Assembly: GCF_902859805.1 (NCBI RefSeq)
Contig: NZ_CADIKC010000002.1
Span: 186,001-250,000, forward strand
DNA from: Paraburkholderia sediminicola
GTDB lineage: Bacteria > Pseudomonadota > Gammaproteobacteria > Burkholderiales > Burkholderiaceae
Reading direction: 5' to 3'
Length of the DNA: 64,000 nt
Below are positions 27,957 to 37,408 of this stretch, piece by piece. The notes below the pieces were generated by a model that worked only from the letters and a program-made list of their open reading frames with translations, was not told where the DNA came from and did not search any database. Each line of letters begins with the position of its first letter. The stretch's first letter is position 1. The position numbers were made by a program, and so were the translations under genes.

Positions 27957-28339
27957 GAGCAGGAGAGGACGGTGGCGACGACGTGTTTCGAACACGCACT
28001 TCAAATAGCCGTATGCGCCGCACGTTTGACGTGGGTTGCCACGGATGCTGGCCGTGATGCTGACAGAAAACGGGCGATTGCGCGAACCCTTGCAAGGCGG
28101 CGAAACGGGCGGCCTTTCGCACGATTCGCTCGCAACGCCCGGCACGCGGCACTCCGTGACTTTTGAGCATGCACGGCGGCTTGCACGAAAGGCGTTCGAC
28201 CGGTCATGCGGCGCGCATCAAGCGTGCTTGTTATACCCGAGTCATACCTGATTTTGCGCATTGGCAAGCGCTCGTTTGAAACTGTTCCCGTACGGAGGAA
28301 CAGCAGAACGAAAGCAGCAGAACGAAAAGTGACGAACCT
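27957..28339. other. Non-coding stretch between exported-protein gene and ftrA-like gene
   Basis: No protein-like frame, RNA gene or convincing terminator is seen in these 383 bases. Small ORFs on both strands are arginine-rich shadows. It must contain the promoter of the exported-protein gene. Confidence 0.5.
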
Positions 28340-29317
28340 CTATCCAAGTGCCTGCACCTCGGCCTGCACGCCGAACTTCTTACGATACGCGCCTGGGCTC
28401 GTCAACGCGATACGCCGGAAATGCCGCCGTAGCGATTCTTCGGAACCGAAGCCCGCCAACTCAGCCACGCGCGCGATCGGCAACGGGGTCGGCGCCTCAA
28501 GCAGTTCTCGCGCGATCGCCACGCGTTCGCGCACCAGCCATTCGTAGGGCGCCATGCCCGTAGCGTCATGGAACTGCCGCTGCAACGTACGCGGGCTCAT
28601 CGCCGCCCGCTCGGCCAGCGAGCGCAAGGTGTGCGGCAACGCGGGATGGCGGCGCACCCAGTCCATCAGCTTCGCGAGACGGCCGCCTTCATCTTGCGGC
28701 ATCGGCCGGGGCACGAACTGCGCCTGACCGCCCTCGCGATGCGGCGGCACCACCAGACGCTGCGCGACCCGGTTGGCTATCGCGCTGCCGTGATCGCGCC
28801 GCACCAGATGCAGCAGCATGTCGAGCCCTGCCGCCGAGCCCGCCGAGGTGATGATCTGTCCTTCGTCGACATACAACGCATCCGGTTGCACACGCAAGTG
28901 CGGATAGCGCTGCTGCAATTTGTCGGCGTAGCGCCAGTGTGTCGTGACCGTCTTGCCGTCGAGCACACCCGCGGCGGCCAGCACGAACACGCCGGAGCAG
29001 ATCGAGCAAAGGCGCGCGCCGCGTTCGTAGGCAGCGCGGATCTTTTTCAGGAGCGGCTCGGGCGGCAATTCGTCGGTATCGCGCCAGCCTGGGATCACGA
29101 TGGTGTCAGCGCGATCCAGCAGCCTGAGGGTATACGGCGCGGCGACGGTGATGCCGCCGGCTGCGCGAATCGGACCGGGTTCGCTCGCGCATACCGCGAA
29201 GCGATACCAGTCCACGCCGAGCTCAGGACGTTCGAGCGCGAACAGTTCGGTCACACAGCCGAATTCGAAGGTACAGAGCCGGTCGTAAGCCAGCGCGACG
29301 ACAAGATGATTGCGCAT
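28340..29317 (-). CDS. ftrA: GlxA/FtrA family regulator (DJ-1/PfpI-like domain plus AraC helix-turn-helix)
   Basis: A 325-residue regulator. Residues about 8-175 form a DJ-1/PfpI-like domain with the nucleophile-elbow-like stretch CSICSGVFVLAAAGVL. Two AraC-type helix-turn-helix motifs follow (SLAERAAMSPRTLQRQF and RVAELAGFGSEESLRRHFRR). This is the FtrA layout, and it diverges from a rhodanese gene, the common partner of FtrA. The 122-base gap probably holds a shared control region. Effector unknown, but redox or sulfur sensing is plausible given the rhodanese. Confidence 0.88.
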   Translation of the reverse strand: MRNHLVVALAYDRLCTFEFGCVTELFALERPELGVDWYRFAVCASEPGPIRAAGGITVAAPYTLRLLDRADTIVIPGWRDTDELPPEPLLKKIRAAYERGARLCSICSGVFVLAAAGVLDGKTVTTHWRYADKLQQRYPHLRVQPDALYVDEGQIITSAGSAAGLDMLLHLVRRDHGSAIANRVAQRLVVPPHREGGQAQFVPRPMPQDEGGRLAKLMDWVRRHPALPHTLRSLAERAAMSPRTLQRQFHDATGMAPYEWLVRERVAIARELLEAPTPLPIARVAELAGFGSEESLRRHFRRIALTSPGAYRKKFGVQAEVQALG

Positions 29318-29439
29318 GGCGTGATGTTACCGGAGATTGACGATTACGCCACTTACCCGGTGCATGGTGTGTCGCGACAATGAAGGCTCCAGAATCGCTT
29401 CGCCAACAACCACGCTCACTGCCCAACCGGAACCTCGCC

Positions 29440-29871
29440 ATGTCGACGCTCAACGCTCTCATCGCCCATAACGCCGTCACCGCCATCCCTGCCGCCGATA
29501 GCGCCGCCGCCCTTGCCCACTTCCAGGCATCGCTGCAATTCGAAACCGACTGCTCGGACGTCTCCGCGGCACTCGCGAGCGGCACGCCCGGCTTCGTGCT
29601 GCTCGACGTGCGCAGCCCGGCGCTGTTCGAACAGGGTCACGTGCCGGGCGCACTGAACCTGCCGCACGGAAAGATCGTGGCGTCGAAGCTCGCCGGGTAC
29701 CCGCAGGACACGCTGTTCGTCACCTACTGCGCGGGCCCGCACTGCAACGGCGCTGCACGCGGCGCACTGCGTCTCGCGCAGTTGGGACGCCCGGTCAAAC
29801 TGATGATCGGCGGCATTACGGGCTGGCTCGACGAAGGATTAACCCTGGTACACACCACGCCAGCTGTGTGA
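29440..29871 (+). CDS. Single-domain rhodanese (sulfurtransferase)
   Basis: A 143-residue cytoplasmic rhodanese. It contains FVLLDVRSPALFEQGHVPGALNLPHGKI and the active-site loop YCAGPHCNGAARGA, whose first cysteine is the likely persulfide carrier. The ATG at 29440 is preferred over one 20 codons upstream, whose extension is Arg/Pro-rich. Divergent from the FtrA-like regulator, so probably controlled by it. The acceptor is unknown; cyanide or polysulfide detoxification is possible. Confidence 0.9.
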   Translation: MSTLNALIAHNAVTAIPAADSAAALAHFQASLQFETDCSDVSAALASGTPGFVLLDVRSPALFEQGHVPGALNLPHGKIVASKLAGYPQDTLFVTYCAGPHCNGAARGALRLAQLGRPVKLMIGGITGWLDEGLTLVHTTPAV

Positions 29872-29971
29872 TGCTCAAACCCCATGAGTAACATATTGAA
29901 AATCAATTAAATAAACGCCACCAACTGTCGATAACAAGTTCAGCCGCTTCCCTCTCGCGGTTGGACTTAAC

Positions 29972-32041
29972 ATGCAGAGCTCATACAATTTTTGGCTGGT
30001 TGGAATCTCGTTCGTCGTCGCGACGCTGGCGTCGTACACGGCGCTCGATTTGACCGGCCGTATCTTCCTGTTGGCATCGAACGGTTTGCGGCACGCGTGG
30101 CGTCTCGGCGGCGCCGCCGCGCTCGGGGTCGGCATCTGGTCGATGCACTTCGTCGCCATGCTCGCCTTCTCGCTGCCGATTCCGCTCGGCTACGATTTCG
30201 CAACCACGGCTTATTCGCTCGGAATCGCGATCGGCGTGTCGTATCTGGCGCTGGTCGTGACGACCCACGCGCGGCTCACGCTGCTTCGGCTCGTGGCCGG
30301 CGGCGTACTGATGGGCTTCGGCATTGCCGGCATGCACTACACCGGCATGGCGGCGATGCAAATGGAGCCGGGCATCCACTATCAACCGGCCTGGTTCGCC
30401 GGCTCGCTGGCGATCGCGATCGGCGCCTCGACCGCCGCGCTGTGGATGGCGCGCGCGCTCAGTAACGATGACGAAGCCCACGTTTTGCGCAAACGTTTCA
30501 TCGCGGCGCTGGTGATGGGCGTCGCGATCAGCGGCATGCACTACGCCGGCATGGCGGCCGCCGAGTTTCCGCCCGGCGCCGTGTGCGGCGCGGCCAAGGG
30601 TGTGAACGCCGCCTGGCTCGCGACTTCGGTCATCCTGTTCACGTTTGCGATTCTGATCGTCACGCTGATACTGTCGCGCTTCGATGCGCGCACCAGCTTT
30701 CTGGTCGGCGCAGTCTCGAAGCTCAACGGTCAGATCGTGCGACTCGCCACGCTGGACACGCTGACGGGCCTGCCCAACCGCAGCACGCTCACCGAACGCA
30801 TTGACCGCGCCATCCATAGCGCGCGCCGGCAGCGTTCGCTGTTCGCCATCCTGTTCATGGATCTCGACGGCTTCAAGACCATCAACGATTCACTTGGCCA
30901 CTCGGCCGGCGACGAAGTGCTGTCCGCGTTCGCCCAGCGTCTCCTGCTGTGTGTGCGAGAGAGCGACACCGTCGCGCGTCTCGGCGGCGACGAGTTCGTC
31001 GTGCTCTCCGAGAACCTTGAATCGCGCGAAGACGCCGGCACGATGGCCGAAGGCGTGCTCGAGCGGATGCGCCAGGGTGTATGGACCGATTCGCAGCCGC
31101 TGCAGGTGATGCCGAGCATTGGCATCGCACTCTTTCCCTACGACGGCGACACCGTCGACACGTTGCTCAAGCATGCCGACGCGGCCATGTACGAAGCCAA
31201 GCGCGCTGGCCGCAGCACCTATCGCTTCTTTGAACAGAGCATGAACGAAGCCGCGACGCGCACGCTGCAAATTCAAAGCGCGCTGCACGAAGCGCTCACC
31301 GCCGGCCATTTCTCGCTGCACTTCCAGCCGAAGTTTCACGGCAGCGGCGACTCGCTGGCGGGTGCCGAAGCGCTGATCCGCCTGAATCATCCGCAACTCG
31401 GCGCACTGGCACCGCTCGAGTTCATTCCGATTGCCGAGCGCTCGGGCCAGATCGTGCAGATCGGCTACTGGGTGCTGCGCGAGACGTGCCGGCAGATTCG
31501 CCGCTGGGTCGACCAGGGCCTGCCGTCGATGAAAGTGGCCATCAACCTGTCGCCGCGTCAGTTGTCGCAACCGGACCTCGTCGCGACGATGCTCGAGATC
31601 GTGCAAGACGAAGGCGTGCAATGCGCGCAGATCATGTTCGAAATCACCGAAACCGTCGCCATGCAGGACGCGCAGAAAACCATCGAGATGATCCGCGCGT
31701 TCCAGGCAAGCGGCTTTGAAATCGCCATCGACGATTTCGGCACCGGCTATTCGAGCCTCGCCTATCTGCAACGCTTTCGCGTCAAGCAGTTGAAGATCGA
31801 CCGCTTCTTCACTAATGGGCTCGACGAGCACGGCCCGGAAGGCAGCGCGATCGTTTCCGCGATCATTGCGCTCGCCCACTCGCTGGAAATGGACGTGGTG
31901 GCCGAAGGCGTCGAAACCGAATCGCAGCTCGGCATGCTCAAGACGATGATGTGCGACGAAATGCAAGGCTTCCTGCTAGGCAAGCCGCTCACCGCCGATG
32001 CCTTCGGCGATCTGCTGCGGGCAAGAATGGTGGCCGCATGA
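29972..32041 (+). CDS. MHYT-GGDEF-EAL bifunctional cyclic-di-GMP signalling protein
   Basis: A 689-residue membrane protein. An N-terminal MHYT domain of seven helices carries MHFVAM, MHYTGMAAM and MHYAGMAAA (putative copper or gas sensing). A GGDEF domain has intact LGGDEFVVL near residue 338. An EAL domain has GAEALIRLNHP near 465, NLSPRQL, FEITE, IDDFGTGYSSL and AEGVET. Both catalytic signatures are intact, so diguanylate cyclase and phosphodiesterase activity are both possible. A related membrane protein without catalytic domains follows at 32164. Confidence 0.95.
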   Translation: MQSSYNFWLVGISFVVATLASYTALDLTGRIFLLASNGLRHAWRLGGAAALGVGIWSMHFVAMLAFSLPIPLGYDFATTAYSLGIAIGVSYLALVVTTHARLTLLRLVAGGVLMGFGIAGMHYTGMAAMQMEPGIHYQPAWFAGSLAIAIGASTAALWMARALSNDDEAHVLRKRFIAALVMGVAISGMHYAGMAAAEFPPGAVCGAAKGVNAAWLATSVILFTFAILIVTLILSRFDARTSFLVGAVSKLNGQIVRLATLDTLTGLPNRSTLTERIDRAIHSARRQRSLFAILFMDLDGFKTINDSLGHSAGDEVLSAFAQRLLLCVRESDTVARLGGDEFVVLSENLESREDAGTMAEGVLERMRQGVWTDSQPLQVMPSIGIALFPYDGDTVDTLLKHADAAMYEAKRAGRSTYRFFEQSMNEAATRTLQIQSALHEALTAGHFSLHFQPKFHGSGDSLAGAEALIRLNHPQLGALAPLEFIPIAERSGQIVQIGYWVLRETCRQIRRWVDQGLPSMKVAINLSPRQLSQPDLVATMLEIVQDEGVQCAQIMFEITETVAMQDAQKTIEMIRAFQASGFEIAIDDFGTGYSSLAYLQRFRVKQLKIDRFFTNGLDEHGPEGSAIVSAIIALAHSLEMDVVAEGVETESQLGMLKTMMCDEMQGFLLGKPLTADAFGDLLRARMVAA

Positions 32042-32163
32042 ACATTCCTATCTGTTTGAAAGACGCGTACCTTTGCGCCCCGGTTCGCCTCTCATGGCGC
32101 GCCCGCTGCGTCGCCTCGTTTTACCTATAAGCAGGAACAAACAGATTGGTTGCAGGAGACTTC

Positions 32164-32970
32164 ATGAAAATTGACGTAGCGACGTTCCAGACGGTGTGGC
32201 TGATCACGTTTCTGTGCAGCGCCCTCATCACGACAGCGCTTTCGCGCATGTTCGCGCAGGTGAGCGCCTTCCGTTTCTGGGCCGTCGGCTTTTATCTGCT
32301 TGCCACTGCCACGGCATGCTTCGCGTTGCACAAGATCTGGCCCAGCGATTTGCTGTTGCTGGCTACCGCGACGCTGGCTTTGCAAAGCCGCATTCTGATC
32401 TGGACGGGCACGCGTGATCTGTTCGGCGCATCGGCGCCGTGGCGCGCCGGTCTCGTCGTCACTGCCGTGTTCTGCGTGCTGTATGCAGGCGTGCTGGCAT
32501 GGAATGCGCCGCTGGCGGTCCGCGCCACTTTGCTGGCGCTGTTTTTCGCGCCGTGCCGCGCGGCGACACTGTATGAGGTGTACCGACGCCGCCGCCCGCA
32601 ACTTGGGGCTGCACGTATGCTGGTGGCGGTGGGCAGCGGTATTGCGACGCTCAATGCCATCGTGCCGCTCGTCCTGGTGTTGCTCGACCGCTCCAACATG
32701 ACGCTGCTGTACGGCAATCCTCGCACCACCTCGGCACTGTATGCCGTCGTGTTTGCAGGCGATCTGCTGCTGACCATCGGCCTGATCGTGCTGGCCCTGC
32801 ATCATCTGATCGTCGAACGCGACATGCTCGCCACGCTCGACCGCGGTGCGCTGGAGCGTCTCGCCGAGTCACGGGAAATGCGTGGATTGCACGAATCGCG
32901 AACGCCGCGCGGCGACGTGCTCGGCCACGACACGTCCACGCAACGCCAGACGCTGCCGGGGCCGGTTTGA
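32164..32970 (+). CDS. Polytopic membrane protein resembling the sensor half of a GGDEF protein
   Basis: A 268-residue protein, starting at the ATG after GCAGGAGACTTC. It has about seven hydrophobic segments (FQTVWLITFLCSALITTAL through LLLTIGLIVLALHHLIV). The end reads VERDMLATLDRGALERLAE, close to the linker that in GGDEF proteins leads into the cyclase domain, but the frame then stops after 35 polar residues with no GGDEF. It follows the MHYT-GGDEF-EAL gene by 122 bases. It may be a degenerate cyclase or a partner sensor; function unproven. Confidence 0.72.
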   Translation: MKIDVATFQTVWLITFLCSALITTALSRMFAQVSAFRFWAVGFYLLATATACFALHKIWPSDLLLLATATLALQSRILIWTGTRDLFGASAPWRAGLVVTAVFCVLYAGVLAWNAPLAVRATLLALFFAPCRAATLYEVYRRRRPQLGAARMLVAVGSGIATLNAIVPLVLVLLDRSNMTLLYGNPRTTSALYAVVFAGDLLLTIGLIVLALHHLIVERDMLATLDRGALERLAESREMRGLHESRTPRGDVLGHDTSTQRQTLPGPV

Positions 32971-33053
32971 CGCGGCGCGCGGCCGCTTAGCCTGGCATCA
33001 CGAGCCATCATCTCAAGTACAGATAGCCGCAAGCGAATCCGCACGCAGGCCCC

Positions 33054-33989
33054 CTATGCCGCCGCGTGCGACTCGATCCGATCAAGCCCTTCCAGTGCTC
33101 TGAGCCGCGCGACCAGCGCATCGCCCGCACGCGTCATCGGCATGCGCAACTCGTCGCGTATCAGACCTTGTGCGGCGAGGAGAGCCTTCACCGGCGCCGG
33201 ATTCGGTTCGGCGAAGAGCGCCTGGATCAACGGCGCGAGTTCGTGAAAAATACGCCGTCCTTCGTCAAGCCGGCCGGCTGACAGCGCACGATACAGCGCG
33301 ACGAACCGTTCCGGCCGCAGATGCGCCGAAGCCGCGATCGCCCCGCTCCCACCCAGACACAAGGTGTTGAAGATATTGATGTCCTCGCCGGTGAGCACCT
33401 GCAGGCGTCCATCGCGAATCAGCGCGAGCGTGGTGTCGAGCGAACCGGCGCAATCCTTCACCGCCTGAATCCGCGGATGCGCGGCGAGCGTCAGCAGCGT
33501 GTCGAGTTCGAGCCGCACGCCGGTTCGATAGGGAATGTCGTACAGCACCACCGGCTTGTCGCTCGCATCGGCAAGCGTCATGAAATGCCCGACGATGCCC
33601 GCTTGCGAAGGCCGGATGTAGTACGGCGCAGCCATCAGCACACCGGCGATCGGCAGTGCGTTCAGTTGTTCGATGCGCTCCTTCATGCTCGCCGTGTGAT
33701 TGCCCGACACGCCGACCAGCACGGGCAGCGCTGGTGCTGGTGCTGGTGCTGGCGCGTCCACGCCGCGGGCGGCAGCGTGCGCTTGCGCTTCGTCGAGAAT
33801 CGTCGCGAGCACGGCGTCCTGCTCGGCTTCGTCGAGCGCGGCCGGCTCGCCAGTCGTGCCGAGGGCAACCAGCCCGGCGATGCCCGCGTCGGCATAGCGG
33901 CGCACTAGCGCGCGCAGCGCGGCATGATCCACCTCGCCATCGGCGAACGGCGTGATGAGCGGAACCCAGATACCCGAAAAAATAGACAT
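33054..33989 (-). CDS. 4-hydroxy-tetrahydrodipicolinate synthase family protein
   Basis: A 311-residue DHDPS-fold enzyme starting MSIFSGIWVPLITPF at 33989. It has the full signature GLVALGTTGEPAALD, the catalytic tyrosine in VVLYDIPYRTG, and the Schiff-base lysine in IQAVKDCAG. These fit a true DapA-type reaction (pyruvate plus aspartate semialdehyde, lysine pathway), although isofunctional family members exist. An Ala-Pro repeat insert (about residues 77-88) is encoded by a tandem GGTGCT-type hexamer at 33730-33753. Divergent from pyrB. Confidence 0.86.
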   Translation of the reverse strand: MSIFSGIWVPLITPFADGEVDHAALRALVRRYADAGIAGLVALGTTGEPAALDEAEQDAVLATILDEAQAHAAARGVDAPAPAPAPALPVLVGVSGNHTASMKERIEQLNALPIAGVLMAAPYYIRPSQAGIVGHFMTLADASDKPVVLYDIPYRTGVRLELDTLLTLAAHPRIQAVKDCAGSLDTTLALIRDGRLQVLTGEDINIFNTLCLGGSGAIAASAHLRPERFVALYRALSAGRLDEGRRIFHELAPLIQALFAEPNPAPVKALLAAQGLIRDELRMPMTRAGDALVARLRALEGLDRIESHAAA

Positions 33990-34319
33990 GTCTTTACCTC
34001 GATGACGACCGTATCGATTCCGATCAGCGGTGCGAGGGAGGAAAAACAGGGAATGCCGCAGAGGGCGTTGACCGGCTGTTCCGTCGCAACATCTGACGGA
34101 ACAGCAGCTCCGGTCAGATGAGCGGCTGTTTTTTGGCTTTGGCGCTAACGCTCGGGAAACCCGCGCGTGCGACCACGACGCTCGCAAAAGCGAGACGGGC
34201 GATGGTTGACGGACGGAGTCGGAGCGTTTGGCCGGGATGCATGAAACGCAGTGTAACCGCGTCCGGCCCGAGTTGGCAAAGCGGGCCGGCCCACGGATTG
34301 GCCAAACTCGCAAAATTGC
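33990..34319. other. Intergenic region between DHDPS and pyrB with an inverted repeat
   Basis: No supported gene. CTGTTCCGTC / GACGGAACAG (34076-34104) forms a 10-bp stem with a 9-base loop in the leader of the leftward DHDPS gene, and could be an operator or leader hairpin. Overlapping ORFs on both strands here are not protein-like. Confidence 0.5.
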
Positions 34320-34347
34320 TTGACTTCTGCGACAGGGAAACTAATAT
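34320..34347 (+). promoter_or_regulatory. Sigma-70 promoter for pyrB
   Basis: TTGACT and TAATAT are separated by 16 bases, a good match to the consensus. The predicted start lies about 45 bases before the pyrB ATG at 34398. It is the clearest housekeeping promoter in the window. Confidence 0.75.
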
Positions 34348-34397
34348 ACGCACCGCGTACATAGCCGGTACGCAGCCCTTTCCCGACAGGTGCCCGC

Positions 34398-35690
34398 ATG
34401 AGCGTCCCACAACAAGCTTTCCTGCGCGACGCGATGCGTCGCATGAACATGACCCGCGAAACGTTCGCGAGCCGTATCGGCGTGTCGCGCCGCGCGCTCG
34501 ACACATGGCTCCTGCCGGACGATTCGCAGGAATCGCGGGCCATGCCGGAGATCGTGGAGCGTTTCGTGTCGGAAATCGTGGTGCATGGTGAACCGGGTGA
34601 AAACTATACGCAAAGCGTAGACTCACAGTCGCTGGCGAGCCAGATGCTGTTCGAGGGCAAGCCGCAGTTGCTGTCGGTCGATCAGTTTTCGCGCGACTCG
34701 GTCGAGGCGCTGTTTCGCGTCGCCGACATCATGCAGCCGATCGCGCGGCGCCGGAAAATCTCCCGCGTGCTCGAAGGCGCGGTCCTCGGCAACCTGTTTT
34801 TCGAAGCGAGCACGCGGACCCGCGTGAGCTTCGGCGCGGCATTCTGCCGGCTGGGCGGTTCGGTGTGCGACACCACCGGCTTCACGTTTTCGTCGATGGC
34901 CAAGGGCGAATCGATCTACGACACCAGCCGCGTGATGAGCGGCTATGTGGATGCGCTGGTGATCCGCCATCCGGAGCAAGGCTCGGTGGCCGAATTCGCG
35001 CGCGCCACCAACGTGCCGGTGATCAACGGCGGCGACGGTCCGGGCGAGCATCCGAGCCAGGCGCTGCTCGATCTGTACACGATCCAGCGCGAGTTCTCGC
35101 GGCTCGGCAAGATCGTCGACGGTGCGCATATTGCGCTCGTCGGCGACCTGAAATATGGCCGCACGGTGCATTCGCTGGTCAAGCTGCTGGCGCTGTATCG
35201 CGGCATCAAGTTCACGCTCATCTCGCCGCCCATGCTCGAAATGCCGAGCTATATCATCGAGCAGATTTCGCGCAACGATCACGTGATCGAGCAAACCCAC
35301 GATCTGCCCGCCGGGCTGCGCGGCGCCGACGTGGTGTACGCCACGCGCATCCAGAAAGAGCGCTTCACCGACGAATCGTTCGAAGGCTACACACCGGATT
35401 TCCAGATCAATCAGGCGCTGATGGACAGCGTCTGCGGCGCCGACACGCTGATCATGCACCCGCTGCCACGCGATAGCCGGCCGGGTGCGAACGATCTGAG
35501 CGTCGACCTGAATCACGATTCGCGTCTTGCGATTTTCCGGCAAACCGATAACGGCATTCCAGTGCGGATGGCGATTTTCGCCGTGCTGCTGGGCGTAGAA
35601 AAACTGGTCCAGCATTCGATGCGCGACGCCGCGTGGCGCCCACCGGTGTATCTCGGTCCGGACGATGCGGTGTTTCACGGCATCGATTGA
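34398..35690 (+). CDS. pyrB: Aspartate carbamoyltransferase with N-terminal helix-turn-helix-like extension
   Basis: A 430-residue protein, about 110 residues longer than a catalytic ATCase chain. Residues about 75-425 carry the carbamoyl-phosphate loop EASTRTRVSFG, SSMAKGESIYD (the lysine contributed to the neighbouring subunit), HPSQALLDLYTI, GDLKYGRTVHSL and HPLPRDSRPGANDL, so catalysis should be intact. Residues about 8-40 (MRRMNMTRETFASRIGVSRRALDTWL) look like an XRE-type helix-turn-helix, which is not part of the enzyme fold. It runs from a strong promoter to a terminator as a single gene. The 3' terminal codons are repeated downstream. Confidence 0.92.
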   Translation: MSVPQQAFLRDAMRRMNMTRETFASRIGVSRRALDTWLLPDDSQESRAMPEIVERFVSEIVVHGEPGENYTQSVDSQSLASQMLFEGKPQLLSVDQFSRDSVEALFRVADIMQPIARRRKISRVLEGAVLGNLFFEASTRTRVSFGAAFCRLGGSVCDTTGFTFSSMAKGESIYDTSRVMSGYVDALVIRHPEQGSVAEFARATNVPVINGGDGPGEHPSQALLDLYTIQREFSRLGKIVDGAHIALVGDLKYGRTVHSLVKLLALYRGIKFTLISPPMLEMPSYIIEQISRNDHVIEQTHDLPAGLRGADVVYATRIQKERFTDESFEGYTPDFQINQALMDSVCGADTLIMHPLPRDSRPGANDLSVDLNHDSRLAIFRQTDNGIPVRMAIFAVLLGVEKLVQHSMRDAAWRPPVYLGPDDAVFHGID

Positions 35691-35716
35691 TCAGGATTCC
35701 AGAAATGAGTTGAAAG

Positions 35717-35749
35717 ACGGCCTTGCGGCTTACCCGCAAGGCCGTTTTT
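35717..35749 (+). terminator. Rho-independent terminator of pyrB
   Basis: ACGGCCTTGCGG / CCGCAAGGCCGT with a 5-base loop followed by a T-run. Related in sequence to the terminators at 37475-37514 and 47628-47665. Confidence 0.93.
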
Positions 35750-35930
35750 GCATCTGCAGCACCGATCTCCAGTACCCACCCGATTAAATCCGGACTAGAC
35801 TGAACTCGTCAGTTTCCTCCTCAACCGCAATATCAACATTGCCAGTCGCCTTAAAAGCAGTCGCTTATTGCAGTGCGTCACGAATCGATTCGATTCCGGA
35901 TTCACCAACATACGAACTGGACGGCTCATC

Positions 35931-37394
35931 ATGGCAGACACAAGTTATATGGCGCGCAAATCCGTCGCGGATATTGTCGCAAGCGCGGAAGGCGGTGAGC
36001 ATCATCTGTCGAAGTCGCTGGGTGCGCTCAGCATTACGGCGATGGGTATCGGCGCGATCATCGGCGCCGGCATCTTTGTCCTGACCGGCACGGCCGCGGC
36101 GCACTATGCGGGGCCGAGCATCATTCTTTCGTTTGTCCTCGGCGGGATTGCCTGCGCCTTTGTCGGACTCTGCTATTCCGAACTGGCGGCCATGCTGCCG
36201 GTCTGCGGCAGCAGCTATACCTACACCTATGCCACGCTCGGCGAATTGTTCGCGTGGATCATCGGCTGGGATCTGATCCTCGAGTATGCGATGGGCGCAG
36301 CGACCGTTGCGGTCGGCTGGTCGGGCTACATCGTGAGCCTGTTGCACAATGTCGGGATCAACATTCCACCCACCATGGCGGCCGCGCCCGGCACCACGGT
36401 GACGCTCGCAGACGGCAGTACGGTGGCCGGCGTCGTCAATTTGCCGGCGATTTTCATTATCGCCTTGCTCACCATCATGCTTGTGCTCGGCACCAAGGAG
36501 TCGGCGCGACTCAATAACATCATGGTGGCGATCAAATTGACGGTGGTACTGGCCTTCATCGTCATCGGCGCCTTCTTCGTGCATCCGGCCAACTGGCATC
36601 CGTTCATTCCGCAGAATACGGGCCAATTCGGCAATTTCGGCGCGAGCGGCATTCTGCGCGGATCGGCCGTCGTCTTCTTCGCTTTCATTGGCTTCGATGC
36701 GGTGTCCACCGCGGCCCAGGAGGCACGCAAGCCGCAGATCGACATGCCGATCGGCATTCTGGGCTCGCTGGTCATCTGCACGGTGCTTTATATTGCGGTC
36801 GCCGGCGTGCTGACCGGGCTGGTTCCGTACGCGGAGCTCAACGTCCCGGATCCGATTGCGAAAGGTGTCGACGTGATCGGCGTCACCTGGTTTTCGGTGC
36901 TCATCAAGATCGGTGCGCTAACCGGCTTGACGACCGTGATACTCGTGCTGCTGTATGGCCAGAGCCGCATTTTCTTCACGATGTCACAGGACGGCCTGCT
37001 GCCGCACCTGTTCGCACGCGTCCATCCGCGTCTGCAAACGCCTCATCTGAGCCAGACGATGATCGGCGCCATCGTCGCGATCGTGGCGGCGTTCACACCG
37101 ATCGATGTATTGGGCGAAATGGTTAGCATCGGCACCCTGTTCGCGTTCATTCTCGTCTGCGGCGCCGTGATCTATCTGCGCCGCAGCGACGCGGGCGCCT
37201 CCAGGCCGTTCCGCGCGCCGGGCGTGCCGGTGATCCCGATCCTCGGGATTCTGTTTTGCCTGCTGCTGATGGCCGGGCTGCCGCTCGTCACGTGGGTACG
37301 GCTCTTCGTCTGGCTCGTGATCGGGCTCATCATCTACGGGAGCTACGGTCGCAATCATTCGCGCCTTCGCCATCCGGAGCGGGCACCCGACTGA
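35931..37394 (+). CDS. APC family (CAT-type) amino-acid permease
   Basis: A 487-residue transporter with about 12 helices. LGALSITAMGIGAIIGAGIFVLTGTAA is the APC helix-1 signature and FFAFIGFDAVSTAAQEARKPQIDMP the helix-6/7 motif of cationic amino-acid transporter-like permeases. The ATG at 35931 is preferred to one 21 codons upstream. It is followed by a near-copy of the end of pyrB plus a terminator, so the gene looks inserted behind pyrB. Substrate is unknown. Confidence 0.92.
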   Translation: MADTSYMARKSVADIVASAEGGEHHLSKSLGALSITAMGIGAIIGAGIFVLTGTAAAHYAGPSIILSFVLGGIACAFVGLCYSELAAMLPVCGSSYTYTYATLGELFAWIIGWDLILEYAMGAATVAVGWSGYIVSLLHNVGINIPPTMAAAPGTTVTLADGSTVAGVVNLPAIFIIALLTIMLVLGTKESARLNNIMVAIKLTVVLAFIVIGAFFVHPANWHPFIPQNTGQFGNFGASGILRGSAVVFFAFIGFDAVSTAAQEARKPQIDMPIGILGSLVICTVLYIAVAGVLTGLVPYAELNVPDPIAKGVDVIGVTWFSVLIKIGALTGLTTVILVLLYGQSRIFFTMSQDGLLPHLFARVHPRLQTPHLSQTMIGAIVAIVAAFTPIDVLGEMVSIGTLFAFILVCGAVIYLRRSDAGASRPFRAPGVPVIPILGILFCLLLMAGLPLVTWVRLFVWLVIGLIIYGSYGRNHSRLRHPERAPD

Positions 37395-37408
37395 TATCGC
37401 AGACGGTT

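Noticed and set aside
34118..34591. 157-codon plus-strand ORF before pyrB
   Set aside because: Overlaps the pyrB promoter and the pyrB start in another frame; composition is not protein-like.
34623..35678. 351-codon minus-strand ORF
   Set aside because: Antisense to pyrB, which has clear catalytic motifs.
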